Assembly: GCA_022457155.1 (NCBI GenBank)
Contig: JAJGOT010000419.1
Location: 707,173 to 771,172 of the forward strand
Length of the DNA: 64,000 nt
Reading direction: 5' to 3'
Origin: Cladopsammia gracilis
Taxonomy: Eukaryota; Cnidaria; Anthozoa; Scleractinia; Dendrophylliidae
Position 1 is the first letter of the stretch, and each line of letters begins with the position of its first letter. Shown piece by piece: positions 43,001 through 54,827 of the stretch. Under the pieces are notes generated by a model. That model was not told the origin of the DNA. It ran no database searches and was given only the letters and a program-made list of their open reading frames with translations. A program made the translations under genes and the position numbers.

Positions 43001-46000
43001 GGTGTCCTGTGGAGAGACATGTCTCCAGGACGCACAAATATTCCAATTTCTGACTAAAAGCGTGCCTGACACGCATTCTAACTTGATGTTGTACATTAGT
43101 TTATAAACACATACCGTGAAGCAAAGGCAAAAACAGGGAAAAAGACGCCCAGGCAGTGCCTCAAGTTGACATCGTCTTCAGTCGTGGGATTATACCATAG
43201 CAGTAGCAGCCGCAAGAAAAGTTTGGCACTTAAAACACGACCTGACAACAGCAACTTGGCCAGGCCCTCAGCAGCAACATTGCGTAGATCATTACTCTAC
43301 AAAGGATAATGACATGCAAAAGAATGATAACATGTGATCACAAAAAACTGACTGAGGCAAGTTATGTTTGTTATTTGAAGATTCTAACCTTTTGAAATTT
43401 GTGTCTACAGTCAGTGTGGCCTAACTCTATGATGTGACCATTCAAATAAAGCTCTTTTGCAGTTTAAGACCATTACGGACCTTCACATCTGTTTATAAGT
43501 GGGTCATTTAGGGTCGATAAATGTTTTTCTAGTATGTGCTATATGCCTACTTGACATTGTTTACAGTAAATAGAGTTTCAATATTAGGGTTGGCCAGATT
43601 GAAATTGGTTTATACCGCAGTTTTGTTAAACACTGTCAAAACTTTGTTTAAATAACCAGCCCTTAAGGCCAGTTATTTTAACAAAGTTTACACAGTGTTT
43701 AACAAAACTGCCGTATAAACCAATTTCAATCTGGCCAACCCTAATATTTAAATGTTATTTATTGTAAACAATACCAAGAAGGCATATAGCACTAGAAAAA
43801 CATTTATCCACTTGAAAACAGATGGGGAGGTCCCATTAACTCTTTAACTTCTATGAATGCCACGAATCAGAATTCAAGAAAAATCTTAAATTTTATTTTG
43901 TAAAATACTGAAAAACAAATGGTACTGCAAAAGTACTGACAAAGAATTAAGTTTCATTTGAATGGTCACACCATAGAATTTTGTCAGCAAAATCAAGAGT
44001 TAGAACTACACTGAATGCTTCATAATTGATGCTGCGAGTGAAAGGGTTTATTGCTTTGAAGCGCAGTCTAACGTTGGCCCTTAGTGTTAAAATGGCAAAC
44101 AGTACCTCACTCTCTAGAATCCCTGTAAGTATAGTCAGTACACTGGCAGCTGTATCCGTGTCAGGAGCCTGACTCTCTTCATTTTCATCACCCCTCTTTT
44201 CGCTGTCATCCTCCCCTTCTCCATTCTCTTCTTCCTCATCACCTTCTTTCCCAGATGTGTCTTGTTCTAAGCCAGAGGTGCTAGGGTCACTGCATTCCAG
44301 CTCAGGGACAGAAGCATTCACTTTAAAAGCCTCAAGACCAAACTTTTGAAGAAGATCAAAGACAACTTGGAGAGCTGTCACTCGCACAAGCTCTTGGTCG
44401 AGTTGAGCCACCTAAGGGTAAAAACAGAAACAAGTTTGACAGCTATTGTTAGTAACCCAGAGAAATTAGAGCAGATTTTAATTGAGTGTCACCTCGTGAA
44501 ACCAAAACCAAAGTAATTACTCTGGCCAATTGGAATCACATTACAGATTCAGAAAATCCAATAAACCAATCAGAACTCGAAGCAAATACGGGTAACCAGT
44601 GCCAAGCGCGGGAAAACACATGCGAGCAAGTCACAATAATTGGATTAACTTTGTTGAGACAGTGGCGCATGCTGTTTTGGCCAATCACTCATTTGCATAT
44701 TTCATGGCATTTGATGGTATAAAATAGAAATAAGGTAAGCAAAATTTGATATTTTGGTAGGACACTGTCCCTTCAAAACAATTGCAGTTACTGTAGTAAT
44801 AATGATCAAAATGACTGCCAGAGCTGCATTATTACCACAAACAACAGCTAAATTATTCATAAACCACTCTCCAAAGGTATGTAGATTCAGTTTTTAACAG
44901 CTGGAAATATAAAACTGACAGCCAGTTAAAAATGAGAAAAATGTAGTTCTTATATAGCTGCACTTGGCTTTTATAGTCGGAAAAATTAAGTTCATAGCCG
45001 GGTAATTTCCCCGTTTCCCAGCTATTATCTACATCCCTGCCTCCAGATTGGGAAGCTTCACCAGGAAATGGCTGTTTGCACTAGACACTAGATATGTGGT
45101 TGACTCAGAATTGATTCAAATGGGATTTATGAGGGTAATCAATTTAGGGTCAGAAACTGGTCACTCAGCAATATTCAACTGTCATTGAATGTTACACTGT
45201 AAGTTAAAGGGGCAGTATCATAAGGGGGAAACTTGAAAACTGGGCCGCAATTTTCAAGTTTGATTCGGCAAATTCAAAAAGGCCGTCAAGAAGTGGAGGT
45301 AATTGTTGAATCAAAAAATCCGTTTTGATAGCCGGAAGAAAGAAAAAATCACTTTTAACAGTGATATGTCCAAAATTCCAGTGCAAGAATAGTGAACAGT
45401 GCTGCGCGTGGAACCTCGTGATACTGCCCCTTTAAATGCATGAGAATCAAAGCTCTAAGCACATGATTGCAATGTTACCTGAAGAAAAAGCACCAGATGA
45501 GTGCGAGCAAATTCACAGGAAAGTAATGCACACAAGCCCAAGCACTTGACAGCCATATTGCGCACTAAAGGATCCTCATTCTGTACACCTGGTAGAATCT
45601 GTAATTAAAGGCATTTTTATATGTAGCTGTTTCAATTAACGTTGTCGGAAGAAAGCTTTAAGCCTACAAGCCAAGACTGCAAGGTAGTATGGGATTTTCA
45701 CGCATAAATTCACCAAAATCAACAATAGGGAGCTTAATCAACCACAACAACAACACCAAGGATTCTTTCTATTTTCAACTACTTTGCAGTTGTTCCAATT
45801 TGTTTAGTTCATCTAACATGACTGGATTGTCCAGGAACTTAATCTGTAGGGACAGCTTTCAAGTTCAAATAGAGAAAGGAAAATAACTGTCGTGTGTTCA
45901 TGTTCTCCACAAAACCTATAATTTGATCATTTGATGTTGTTGTGTTGCAGTGAACAGTAATTTAAGAAATGTACCAAAATGTAAAACGCATGTGCAGAGG

Positions 46001-49000
46001 CATTGTCTGTTGTTTTGTGCCGTTCTCGCTGCCTCCGTGGCTGCCTTAGCTGCCTAATGCTTTTATCTCCCCACACTGTCAAATACAGGAACGCTTTGAA
46101 GGCCAAATGATTTGTGTCTGTTTTTGTTTCCCTCCTTTAAAAAAGGTGCAAACGTCTTTAGTACTGTTGCCAATTTTCCGTCGTGCCCGCACTGACAACC
46201 AGAATCTAGGATGGCCATTTACAACTTAGACTACTAACACTACCTTGCGGTCTTGGCTTTGGGCTTTCATCTGACAACGTTAATTGAAATAGCCGTATAC
46301 ACCAAGTCAAAACTGCAACACACAATGCTACTTGCATGGCGGGGCCAAACCACTCCACTAAGGAATCATTAAGGGGTGGCATTTTTTGTTATTTTAGCAT
46401 AACTTTAAAATAAATGAATGGAGCATTTTCATCACCAACCTATAACATCAAAATCTTATTTGGAGCAATTTGCTAATTAATGACTGGCATAACAAAAAAT
46501 TTTGAGAACTATATGTACTTACCAATGTTTGAACCAAAGTGGTGAGGGTTGGGTTTAGTCCACTTGATGCCACACCCTGCAGCATCTCAGATGCAATAGT
46601 CAGACACTTTAACAGTGTGTCTGGATCATCCTGAGGAACAATCGAGAAACAGAAAGATATCAATGTGTTTTACAAGAAATACATGAAGCATACAACTCTG
46701 GACAGAAATATTTATATTAAAGCTCTTGCCTTATATTATTCAAAGGACTTTTAAATGAAAGCCTCATTATAACATTCATTAATAATTCATATATTAAAGC
46801 AAAATACAAAAGAAATGAAAATTTAATGGTTTGTGATCCTAGTAATACAGAACAGCTATGACATGCTAATTAGTTACAACCACTAGTGGATGTATACTGA
46901 CTGGTTGTAACTTATTGGCATTTTATTTTCATTTCATAACATTTACTACTACAACATCAGCCTCCATGTTATATCAGATACAACATGGCTGCTCAAGTTG
47001 TAAACACTACTTAAAATGTAAATAGGAGTAAACATGAATGTTCTCTGGATGATGTGTGACACTTGTTTATTGAATTTAAAATGTGTTAAAAACGTGAAAA
47101 AAAAAATGGTAAAAATAAATGAAAAATTGTAAAAAGTGTCAGTGATCGAGTTCACCAAGCGTTTCGAGCATAGCTCTTTATCAGCGTGACGATGAACTAT
47201 GCCCGAAACGTTTGTTGAACTCAATCATTATGACACTTTCTACAAATTTTTTCATTTATTTTTACTTTTTTTTCCATGTTTTTAACACTACTTAAAATGG
47301 GTCTGACATGTTATTTTGAAATATTATTCAGGAGTGGAAGTGGTGTTTACCTGCCAGATGCCAATGAAAATTTGAAAATACCCATAATTAACAAGCTTTA
47401 TTGCAACAACGAACAAAAACAAGCTCTAAACAGTCCGAATGATAAGAAAAGTTCTATGCAGTCCTCAAATCACAATCCAACTAAGCCCTTAAATGTTTGT
47501 TCTTCATAGGTAAACTACATGTAAATCCTTAACATTAGTTTATGGGCTCATATTTGACATGGGGCTTCTTGCAATAATTATAGGTAAATGACTTTGGAAA
47601 GATTGGGTAAATTAAAGTACATGTACATTTAAAGAATTAAGAAAAGTTATTTTAAAATTAATTAATACCTTTTCCTCAGACCTGACAGTCTGAGAGAAGG
47701 AGTTCTCCTGTGAATCAAGTGTATCCTTCTGTTCTTCTAGTTCTTGTATTTGTTGTTTTAATTCTGCTGCCAATGCAAATTCCTGGTTTGTCACGCATTG
47801 CTCCATCTCATCACGGAATTGGTTTAGCTTGACACGAATTCCAGCAACCTAATGAAATGGAGATGAGTCATTACGGTGTTTAGAGCGGTTTTCAATTGAG
47901 TGTCAAAAGCAATTTCGTGATTGCTTTGGTTTTGCATTGCTACGCTTTGTGATTGGCTAAAAAATCTCGCGCCACTTTCTCAACCAATCAGAATTAAAAC
48001 CACGCGTTTTTCTGCGCTTGGCGCCAGCTACATGTATTCACTAAGAGTTTTGATTGGTTCATAGGATTGTCTGAGTATCTTGTGATTGGTCAGAGTAATT
48101 ACTTTGGTTTTGGTTTTAAGACACTCAATTGAAAACTGCTAAGTCAATAAAAATGCTTTGCTATTGTTTTATTGTTGCCGGCCAGTCCACTAGGGCATCT
48201 TTAACCCTTTCACCCCTGGAAACATGTAGTGTAGTTCTAACTTATGAGTCTGGGCAATGGTGTGACCATTCAAATGAAACCTCTTCAGCAGTACTTTTGC
48301 ATGGTACAGCTGTACCATTTGTTTTTCAATATTTTACAAAATGAAATTGGGGATTTTTCTTGAATTCTGATTTTTGCACTCTTGGGAGTTAAAGTGTTAA
48401 ATAATACAAGAGAAGCCACATGACTGTCTAGCTAAATGCTTGCTTCTACTATGGACAAAATCTAACATTGACAGAGATATAACCTGTGAACTCTAAGTCC
48501 AATTGTACCCAACTAACTTGTATGTTCTCAGTGTTGTTTTTTAAATAAATAAACAAATAAATAAATATAATATAAATACACCAGTTGTTGTCAGTCATAT
48601 GATGACATTTGGATCCTCAAAAAGACAGAAACAGACATGCAGGATCAACATCTACCAATAACAACTCACAAATGTGACTTGAGCTTTTGATCCTGTTCAA
48701 GCAAACTGGTGTGCCATTGAAAAGCCCACTGACACATGTATCTGCAGTTAAACTACTGGTATAAGTGATTGGCTAAAGGCCTTCTGCTACTTGCTACTTT
48801 AACTACTTTAATATCAGAGCCTCCAAGTTGCTACCCTGGATGCCAGAGGCTTTTCTCACTCTCTCATATTACATGTGTCTTATATTTTCTGCCAGCCTGG
48901 CCCGAACTTCTCATGAAAACATGACACGAGAGAATCTCTAGTATCCAGTGTACCAAGTTGTAGGATTAAGGAATAACCTTAAGTTCCCATTGCCGTTTTT

Positions 49001-52000
49001 CCTCCTTGTTTTGGGCAGTTGCTATCATGACCATAGGTTGTCTGACATCAGCAATGATTTCCACCAGCTCCTGTATTCTGCTGTTTTCTTCAGGTTGGAT
49101 ATCTGTGTACCTGGCATGGAGAACCTCAATTAAAGATTCAGGAATCTCTGGCAAAACCAGCAAATCATGCAGCATTTGACATAGGTTTTTCCTGGAAAAC
49201 ACAAGCAAAAAAATAATACAACCATGTTGAAGTTTTTATGCAGCAAAGGAGAATGTCAAGCTTATGGAACTTAGATAATCCCACCATCCTTGTGCTGTGT
49301 TCCTGACAATTAACCAAATTTTTCCATGTTTACCCAAAGGAGTTAATAGTCTAGGGCTAACTAAAAAATGTTCCCTTAAATTTAAAGCCCGTTCAGACCA
49401 CTTGCTAGTTCAGAAAATAGTTACCATTGCATACAAGCCGCTGTATACTGCAGAATATGCAATGGTTTTCCAGCCTTCTGATTGGCCACATTCTTCACAG
49501 ATGGGATAAATTAATTAAAATTAGTATCCCCTAGGTCATGTTTTCACATTATGTGCTCATGCTTAGATGCAAACGATGATATTTGTGTTCCACTAGAGGA
49601 GAACACAAGCCTAAAGCCCCCACCCCCCCTCCCCAACACCAGCTCATTTCTTTCGGGGGTTGTCTTGGTCGGAGAACTGGTACGCATCTTGACCTCGTTT
49701 TCGGATAATTGTCCTTCGAACGCACTCCAGTAATCCATGATTACTACTAGTTAAAGTTAATCATAACGACTGTCCATGTATATGTACCTTCCAACTTCAT
49801 CAGAGAGGTCCACAACACCCATCAATGTCAGTAGTTGCCGGGTAACAAATATACGTTGACTTTCTGAATCTTTCTCTGAAGATTGACTGCATAAACTGCT
49901 CTCCGCAAACCTAACACAGAGTTGAAAGGTTTAAGTACATATTGCTAAATCATCAATGTGGTGGTTGTATATTTAAAAAAAAGGTTTCACTGTACAGTGA
50001 AGATTTTAATCACTGTTACAAAGCTCTTTGCAATTATAACAAATTTTTGACTGACCAAAATAACTAATTGAATTGAAAAATAAAAAAAAATTGACTGCTT
50101 TTCATAAACATACCCCTGAATATATGTGCAAAACCCTGATACTTCTGGAAGAAGTTCATCCAATAGCTCTTCACCATCAACTCCCATAGATTTCACGTGT
50201 TCTCCAAGGCATCTCCAATAAAATGCTGTCTCTGCATCAAGGGTTTCATATTTGATTCTTACTGGGCCTTCCCCCTCTTCTCCTAATTTCTTTAATGACT
50301 CAATGTAGGCTTGTAAATCTTCCTTTGTTAATCCTACAAAACCAAAAGCAGACAAACTTGTAATTTTACGGAAGGGCTGTCAATAATAGCCTGTGAATAC
50401 ACCCACCTCTCATCCCTCCTAGTCACTGGGGAGGGGGAGGGGGGGGGGGGGGGTGGGGGGATAAGAAGTGGCTGTATTCGCAGGCTATGTCAACAACGGT
50501 CGGGGCCTGGGAATTTTTCCAGGCTATTATGTGTTTATGCCAGCTATTTTCAATTGATAGAAAACAAAGCATTGGCAAAACTAAAAACCAATTTACCCTC
50601 GCTACTTTCTTCACTTGCGGTGTCTGTCTGTTAAAAAATCGGGGGGGGGGGGGGGGGGGCATTTCATGGTATAAAATTCGCTAGCAGACACACATGAGAA
50701 TCCACACTTTTGTATTCTTGAGATGGTTCTTAGAGCCCTTCGATTGAATCTTTTCATGGTGGCCAATTTACCTCAAGTTATCAACTCAGTGGATAAAACC
50801 AGATTTTGATATTTCACTCCCCCCCTGACGCAGCACCACAGTTTCCTTAGAAACTAACCCTCTTATACTAAACATTAGACCACCATGACTCTTAAGACAA
50901 TATGGTTAGACAGAACTTATTTGGACTTATTTTACCAAGATAAGAATTTAATCTTGAGCCCTGACTACTCATGAATGCATGTTAAAGTGCCCATCACCCC
51001 TAGAATGTTATTTTCAGAATCAACTCTATGTACATTGAATAGTTGAATGGTAAAATATTTCTTGTTTTGAACGTCGTGTTAGTGAGTTATAGAGATTTGA
51101 ATTTACAAAATGCTAATTAGATGACGTCAACCCGGGAATCATTTATTATACAACTACTTGTTTTCACCTCCAAGTAATAATTTTACGTATCAATTCACTA
51201 TCCATAGTTTATTTTAAGTATTTATCAAATTAATTATCCTCAAGCTGTAAACTGTGCATTGTAAATTGGCATAGAAATAATGGCAAATTCCTGGGGTGAC
51301 ATCATCTAATTAGCATTTTGTAAATTCAAATCTCTCCAACTCACAAACGGGACCTTCAAAACAAGAAATATTTTACCATTCAACTATTCAATGTACATAC
51401 ATGTAGAGTTGATTCTGAAAATAACTTTCTAGGGGTGATAGGCACTTTAAAGTAGACCTGTCTGGTACCTTTGAGTATTGCCTTCAGAGCCAGCTCAGCC
51501 ACTTCAGTGCATCCTTCCACATCCAGACACTTCAGCAGTTTGACGACATCCCTGTCAAAACTTTTTAGCCACCCCCCAAGCAGCTCACGAGCACAAAGGA
51601 CTTTGATTGACTCTGATCTGTCATTCAATCCATTAGACAGCAGCTGCATTCGCTGAGCAATGGAAAATGATTTAATGTTCACCTTTTCTGCTAGAATGCG
51701 ATAAGCCAACTTTCTTACTGATTCGGTCACATCTTGAGTCCTCCCTACATAAGAAAATATGTTAATACACTTTACCGAAGATTACCGATAATGCACCAAA
51801 AAGAACCTACATTCCTTGCTTATTGTTGCCAAGCCTATCGCATAATAATTCATTATTAATAGTGAAACACAGAAATCTTCTTCAGGAGTGGCCAAAACTG
51901 ATATGACAATAATATTGGCCATGGCTTGCCAGCATTAAACTTTAATTTTATTACAGTAAGCACTGTATCATTATTTTTAAAAATATGTCATTCATAGGAA

Positions 52001-53431
52001 ACCCCTTCCGTGGAAGGATTTTTGGTATGGAGCCCCCATCCTTCTGGCAATTCCAATTTAGCTTCATACTTGACTTTAATACTTTGGCTTATAAGAGCCA
52101 CTCCCCCTTGGAATTTACAATAACCTTCCATGGGGGAGGTATGACGGTTTCAATGGTCTCTACAGACTGTCTGTATTAACAGGTTCAAACGTTGTTGTCT
52201 CTATAGTGAATTAAAACTTGAACTAAATACCTATAACTTCCTCCAATGTTTGAGCAGAAAGAGCAACATTCAGCAGTACAGCTCTGCGAACTTCAGCACT
52301 AGAATCACTGGACATGAGTTTTAAGTACATAGAAATCACAGCGCACTCATCATCTGCCGGATCCTGGAGCCGTGAAATGGCAGCTACAGCTTGAACCCTC
52401 ACTGCGGGAACCTTGTCATGGAGACGCATCAACATACTCTCAAAGATCCTATCAGCAAGATCATCATCAATGACTGCATCGTCATCCATGTTGTTCAAAA
52501 GCTTGTTGATGAGCTGACAGACACGGAACCTGACTGCTTTGTCTTTAGCCTCATGCGAGTCCAGCAGGAAGGTGAAGATGAAATCAAGGAAGATATTGGC
52601 GGCACTATCTTCTTCATCGTCGCTTCCTTGACCATTCTGCATTATTTCAAATTGAAATAAATTTACACTAGAAACTAATTCAATGTTCATTCACTTGTTT
52701 TAAAAGGCTTTTTATTTGAGGAATAAGTAAAAGTATGATTTCAATGAATTTTGCACTGGTTTGATAGTATATGCAGTTGGCATTTTTTTGCTTACATAAA
52801 TTATACAGACAAGCCTCCACTTATGAATATTCTAGATTTTAGCCAGACATCAAATTATTTAAAAAAACATCATTTATGATTGATCTCTTACAACCTTAAA
52901 AGAAATTTATTGAGTTAAACCTTGAGACAGGATGAAGTTCTATTAAACTAAAGAAAGCGTGACCATTTAAATGAAAGCTAACAAGCGGTACTTTCCTGTG
53001 GTGCTGTTTACTATGCTATAAAAGGTGGTTCGAACTTTTTGAGTCTGCAGTAGTAAGTCTATTTTTTTATGATGCAATTAATTTAAGCTTATCAATATTT
53101 TACAAAACGGAATTTGGAGCCAAAGGTTTATTAAAAGTGTCAATTACATGTGAGTTCTAAAAGGCGGTGTTCATACCTTCTGGACCTGAAGAATACGATG
53201 ATCCTTTAATGTAGCATACTTAGCCGCAAAATCAATGACTCTTTCAACAGCAGGTTCCCTGTTAAACACCACCATAGCATGTTTCAAATGCCACAGAAAA
53301 CTCTCTTGAAACTCATCCTGCGAGGAGCTGTCATGAAGCTTTTTCAACTCCGTCAAAAGCTTTTCGTGATGTTGAATTCCACGTTGTGCTTCCTCAAAAA
53401 CACTTCTAACGCTGTCATATCGTGAAGGCAT
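37057..53431 (-). CDS. NCAPG: Condensin I complex subunit 3 (CAP-G)
   Basis: Eighteen minus-strand exons: 53431-53177, 52636-52231, 51744-51469, 50333-50114, 49910-49788, 49191-48978, 47848-47669, 46630-46523, 45598-45479, 44411-44106, 43296-43115, 42553-42379, 41752-41582, 41102-41024, 39775-39566, 38045-37922, 37304-37251, 37162-37057 (stop). The sum is 3309 nt, 1102 aa (human 1015), all GT-AG and in phase. HEAT-repeat blocks match CAP-G: AVRFRVCQLINKLL, RVQAVAAISRLQDPADDECAV, VTESVRKLAYRILAEKV, SIAQRMQLLSNGLNDRS, LLLLWYNPTTEDDV, HCLGVFFPVFAFASR, EEAFLPTLQTL and SSPLASVNINNVAELLVQL. The acidic insert (GDEEEENGEGEDD) and basic Ser/Thr-rich tail are low-complexity. CAP-G pairs with CAP-H in condensin I to compact mitotic chromosomes. 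Head-to-head with POMK. Confidence 0.96.
38616..39034. mobile_element. MITE, 'ggcgctgttacactaggcaa' family
   Basis: Termini ggcgctgttacactaggcaa and, inverted, ttgcctagtgtaacagcgcc, continuing into cgtgcaacttgtctcgcaac on both arms. Internal sub-repeats of tgttacact...gcaa and gttgcgacacaagttgca appear several times. Located in NCAPG intron 15. Confidence 0.85.
39160..39358. mobile_element. MITE, 'agacctctttagcttgtatg' family
   Basis: Arms of about 55 bp: agacctctttagcttgtatg, ttttgttttcccaatgta, then catgtgatgt. The right arm is the reverse complement, with few mismatches. Sits only 125 bp from the element at 38616-39034 in the same NCAPG intron. Confidence 0.8.
40509..40801. mobile_element. 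MITE with tcgggaaaatc sub-repeats
   Basis: Termini aagcctggttttcatatgtc and its inverse gacatatgaaaaccaggctt. The interior is built from many variants of gtcgggaaaatc and cccgatcg in both orientations. It lies in NCAPG intron 14. Confidence 0.85.
43478..43836. mobile_element. Long foldback repeat in NCAPG intron 10
   Basis: Arms of about 170 bp that are reverse complements: ataaatgtttttctagt, ttagggttggccagattgaa, attggtttata, ttttgttaaacactgt, with an 8-15 bp centre (cagcccttaaggccag). A decayed half-copy lies at about 37640-37760 in intron 16. Confidence 0.8.
43836..44050 (-). mobile_element. Reverse copy of the 'ttaaccctttc' MITE family
   Basis: Starts ttaactctttaacttc and ends gcgagtgaaagggttta; interior gtttcatttgaatggtcaca. 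It directly abuts the foldback at 43478-43836 and ends about 55 bp from the NCAPG exon 10 donor. Confidence 0.65.
44471..44712. mobile_element. MITE, caattgagtgtc family, partial copy
   Basis: Begins gcagattttaattgagtgtc, then aaccaaaaccaaagtaatta, ccaatcagaactcgaagcaa and gccaagcgcgggaaaac as in 36514-36787, but the right terminus is lost. Confidence 0.75.
45204..45435. mobile_element. TTAA-bounded MITE in NCAPG intron 9
   Basis: Starts ttaaaggggcagtatca and ends tgatactgcccctttaa, so the termini are perfect inverted repeats including the TTAA. 232 bp, no ORF. Its right end is 43 bp from the exon 9 donor. Confidence 0.8.
47100..47275. repeat. Inverted repeat with cgaaacg motifs
   Basis: aaatggtaaaaataaatgaa ... 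aagtgtcagtgatcgagttc pairs with gaactcaatcattatgacac ... ttcatttatttttac. The core carries caccaagcgtttcgagcata and tatgcccgaaacgtttgttg. MITE-like, NCAPG intron 7. Confidence 0.7.
47886..48140. mobile_element. MITE, caattgagtgtc family, inverted copy
   Basis: Near-perfect ends gcggttttcaattgagtgtc and gacactcaattgaaaactgc (reading acactcaattgaaaactgc). Orientation is opposite to the copies at 36514 and 44471, judged by the ccaaaaccaaagtaattact block. It lies in NCAPG intron 6. Confidence 0.82.
48201..48400 (+). mobile_element. MITE copy, 'ttaaccctttcacccc' family
   Basis: Begins ttaaccctttcacccctgg and ends cttgggagttaaagtgttaa. Contains tggtgtgaccattcaaatga and tttttcaatattttacaaaa. Lies 60 bp right of the caattgagtgtc element in NCAPG intron 6. 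Confidence 0.75.
50425..50460 (+). repeat. Poly-G tract
   Basis: A G-run broken by a few a or t bases in an NCAPG intron; a second run of about 18 G lies at 50641-50659. Both could form quadruplexes on the non-template strand. Confidence 0.8.
50982..51450. mobile_element. TTAA-bounded MITE beside an NCAPG splice donor
   Basis: Starts ttaaagtgcccatcacccct and ends aggggtgataggcactttaa. The arms stay complementary for about 170 bp (caaatctct...aactcac; gcatttt...; tagcattttgtaaattcaaa). The TTAA end at 51450 is only 18 bp from the last base of NCAPG exon 3 (51469), just inside the intron after the donor. Confidence 0.82.
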
Positions 53432-53627
53432 GATGGAAAAGGATGAAAAACGATCTGAAAATGTCTAAAATTGACGAAGAGAAATGAAATTTAACTACAA
53501 ACAAACGATCGTTCGAAAAATGGCGCCCAAATAATGAATTATGCACCCCAGTCTTTGAGCACAATGAGAGCACCGAGGGTGGACTAGAGGCTAGTGCCTA
53601 GGCCTCCATAATACGCGCCAAATCAAA
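53432..53627. promoter_or_regulatory. Bidirectional NCAPG/POMK promoter
   Basis: Only 196 bp separate the divergent start codons of NCAPG (53431, minus) and POMK (53628, plus). Both 5' UTRs and both core promoters must lie here or overlap the coding ends. More GC than the surrounding introns, no clear TATA box. The POMK start context caaaATGgcg is strong. Confidence 0.75.
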
Positions 53628-54827
53628 ATGGCGACGAATTTGAGAGTTTATTTAACTCCGATTCCTCTCTTGTTTTTGACTTATTATTTATTATTTTCGG
53701 GAAAGAAAGCTACGAGAAGGAGCGATACGTATAAAGGAAGGCGCACTAGGTCTGGAAATAACGATCTAAAGCCTGAATGCTCGGCCAATTTTCATTTAGT
53801 CGATGGGAACTGCGTTCGTTGTCCACCAGGTGAATTCAGTTTTCAAGGATGGATCACGTGTTTACAGTGGCTAGACTGCACCAGTATTGCTCTTGATGTG
53901 AGAATAAGACGGAGAATTGGGATCCCAGGCCATCTAAATTCCGTAAAAGAGGTTTATTTGGCAGATTGGCACGGTTATGATGTGGTTTATAGCAGATGTG
54001 CTAGTGATGTTTATTATGAGGACTGTCTGCATGGAATGAAAATGGTAGGGGGTCTTCAAGGAAGCGAATTCGTTGTTCAGCTCATTGGGATTTGCTACAG
54101 TGAGAACTTAGAGGTAAATATGTCAAGTTTCGTTTTAAAACCTTTTTTATATTTAAACGTCAACATTTAAACGTCAATGTCAACGTCAGTTTACATACAT
54201 TTTTTTCTGTCATGTTTGTATCAGATGGTGACAGGCTATTATAAGCATGGTTCTGCAGACAGAATCAATGAACTCTTGGAAAGACCAGACCTCAGTGAAT
54301 TCAACACCTTAGAGACAAGATTTCAACTGTGCATAGACTATGTTCAAATCCTCCAATTTCTTCATAACAGTCCCCTTGGTGTGCGAGTTATGTGTGACGC
54401 AAATGACATAATAAAGACGTTATCTCAGTTTCTTATCACAGATGACTTTCATCTCATTGTCAATGATTTGGACGCATTGCCAGAGGTTAAATTTGATGAA
54501 GGCGAATTAATCAAATGTGGTCATAGAGAACTGTTTGGTGACTTTGTAGCTCCTGAGCAATTATGGCCTTATGGAGACTCGCGCCCTTTTAATGACGATG
54601 AAATGCCTTCTTATGATGAGAGGATTGATATCTGGAGAATACCTAATGTTGTGGACAAACTTCTTGGCCGAGTACATAACAGCAATAAAGTAAGACGACT
54701 TCTCCTCGGCATTCATGAGTCTTGTAAACAGGAAGACCCAGATGAGAGGCCAACAGCAAGTGAAGTTCTTGAAATTTTTTTAAATGTACAGAAAGCTGTT
54801 AGAGCTGGGTTCAAAGAAGAGCTATAA
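53628..54827 (+). CDS. POMK: Protein O-mannose kinase
   Basis: Two exons, 53628-54113 and 54225-54827, one 111-bp GT-AG intron; 362 aa (human 350). The N-terminus has a short cytosolic end and a hydrophobic segment (LTPIPLLFLTYYLLF), giving a type II ER/Golgi membrane anchor. A cysteine-containing luminal start follows (CPPGEFSFQGWITCLQWLDC). Kinase-like blocks match POMK: VKEVYLADW, HNSPLGVRVMCDANDIIKTL, NDLDALPEV, KCGHRELFGDFVAPEQLWPY, PSYDERIDIWRIP and DERPTASEVLE. POMK phosphorylates the 6-position of O-mannose in the core M3 glycan of alpha-dystroglycan. As in the family, the HRD motif is atypical (RVMCDANDI). A plus-strand aataaa at 55004-55009 is a likely poly(A) signal. Confidence 0.96.

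Noticed and set aside
43947..44105. Extension of NCAPG exon 10 into [15 protein letters not shown]
   Set aside because: Beyond the GT donor at 44105; this is read-through into a MITE. The in-phase junction to exon 11 restores CAP-G similarity.
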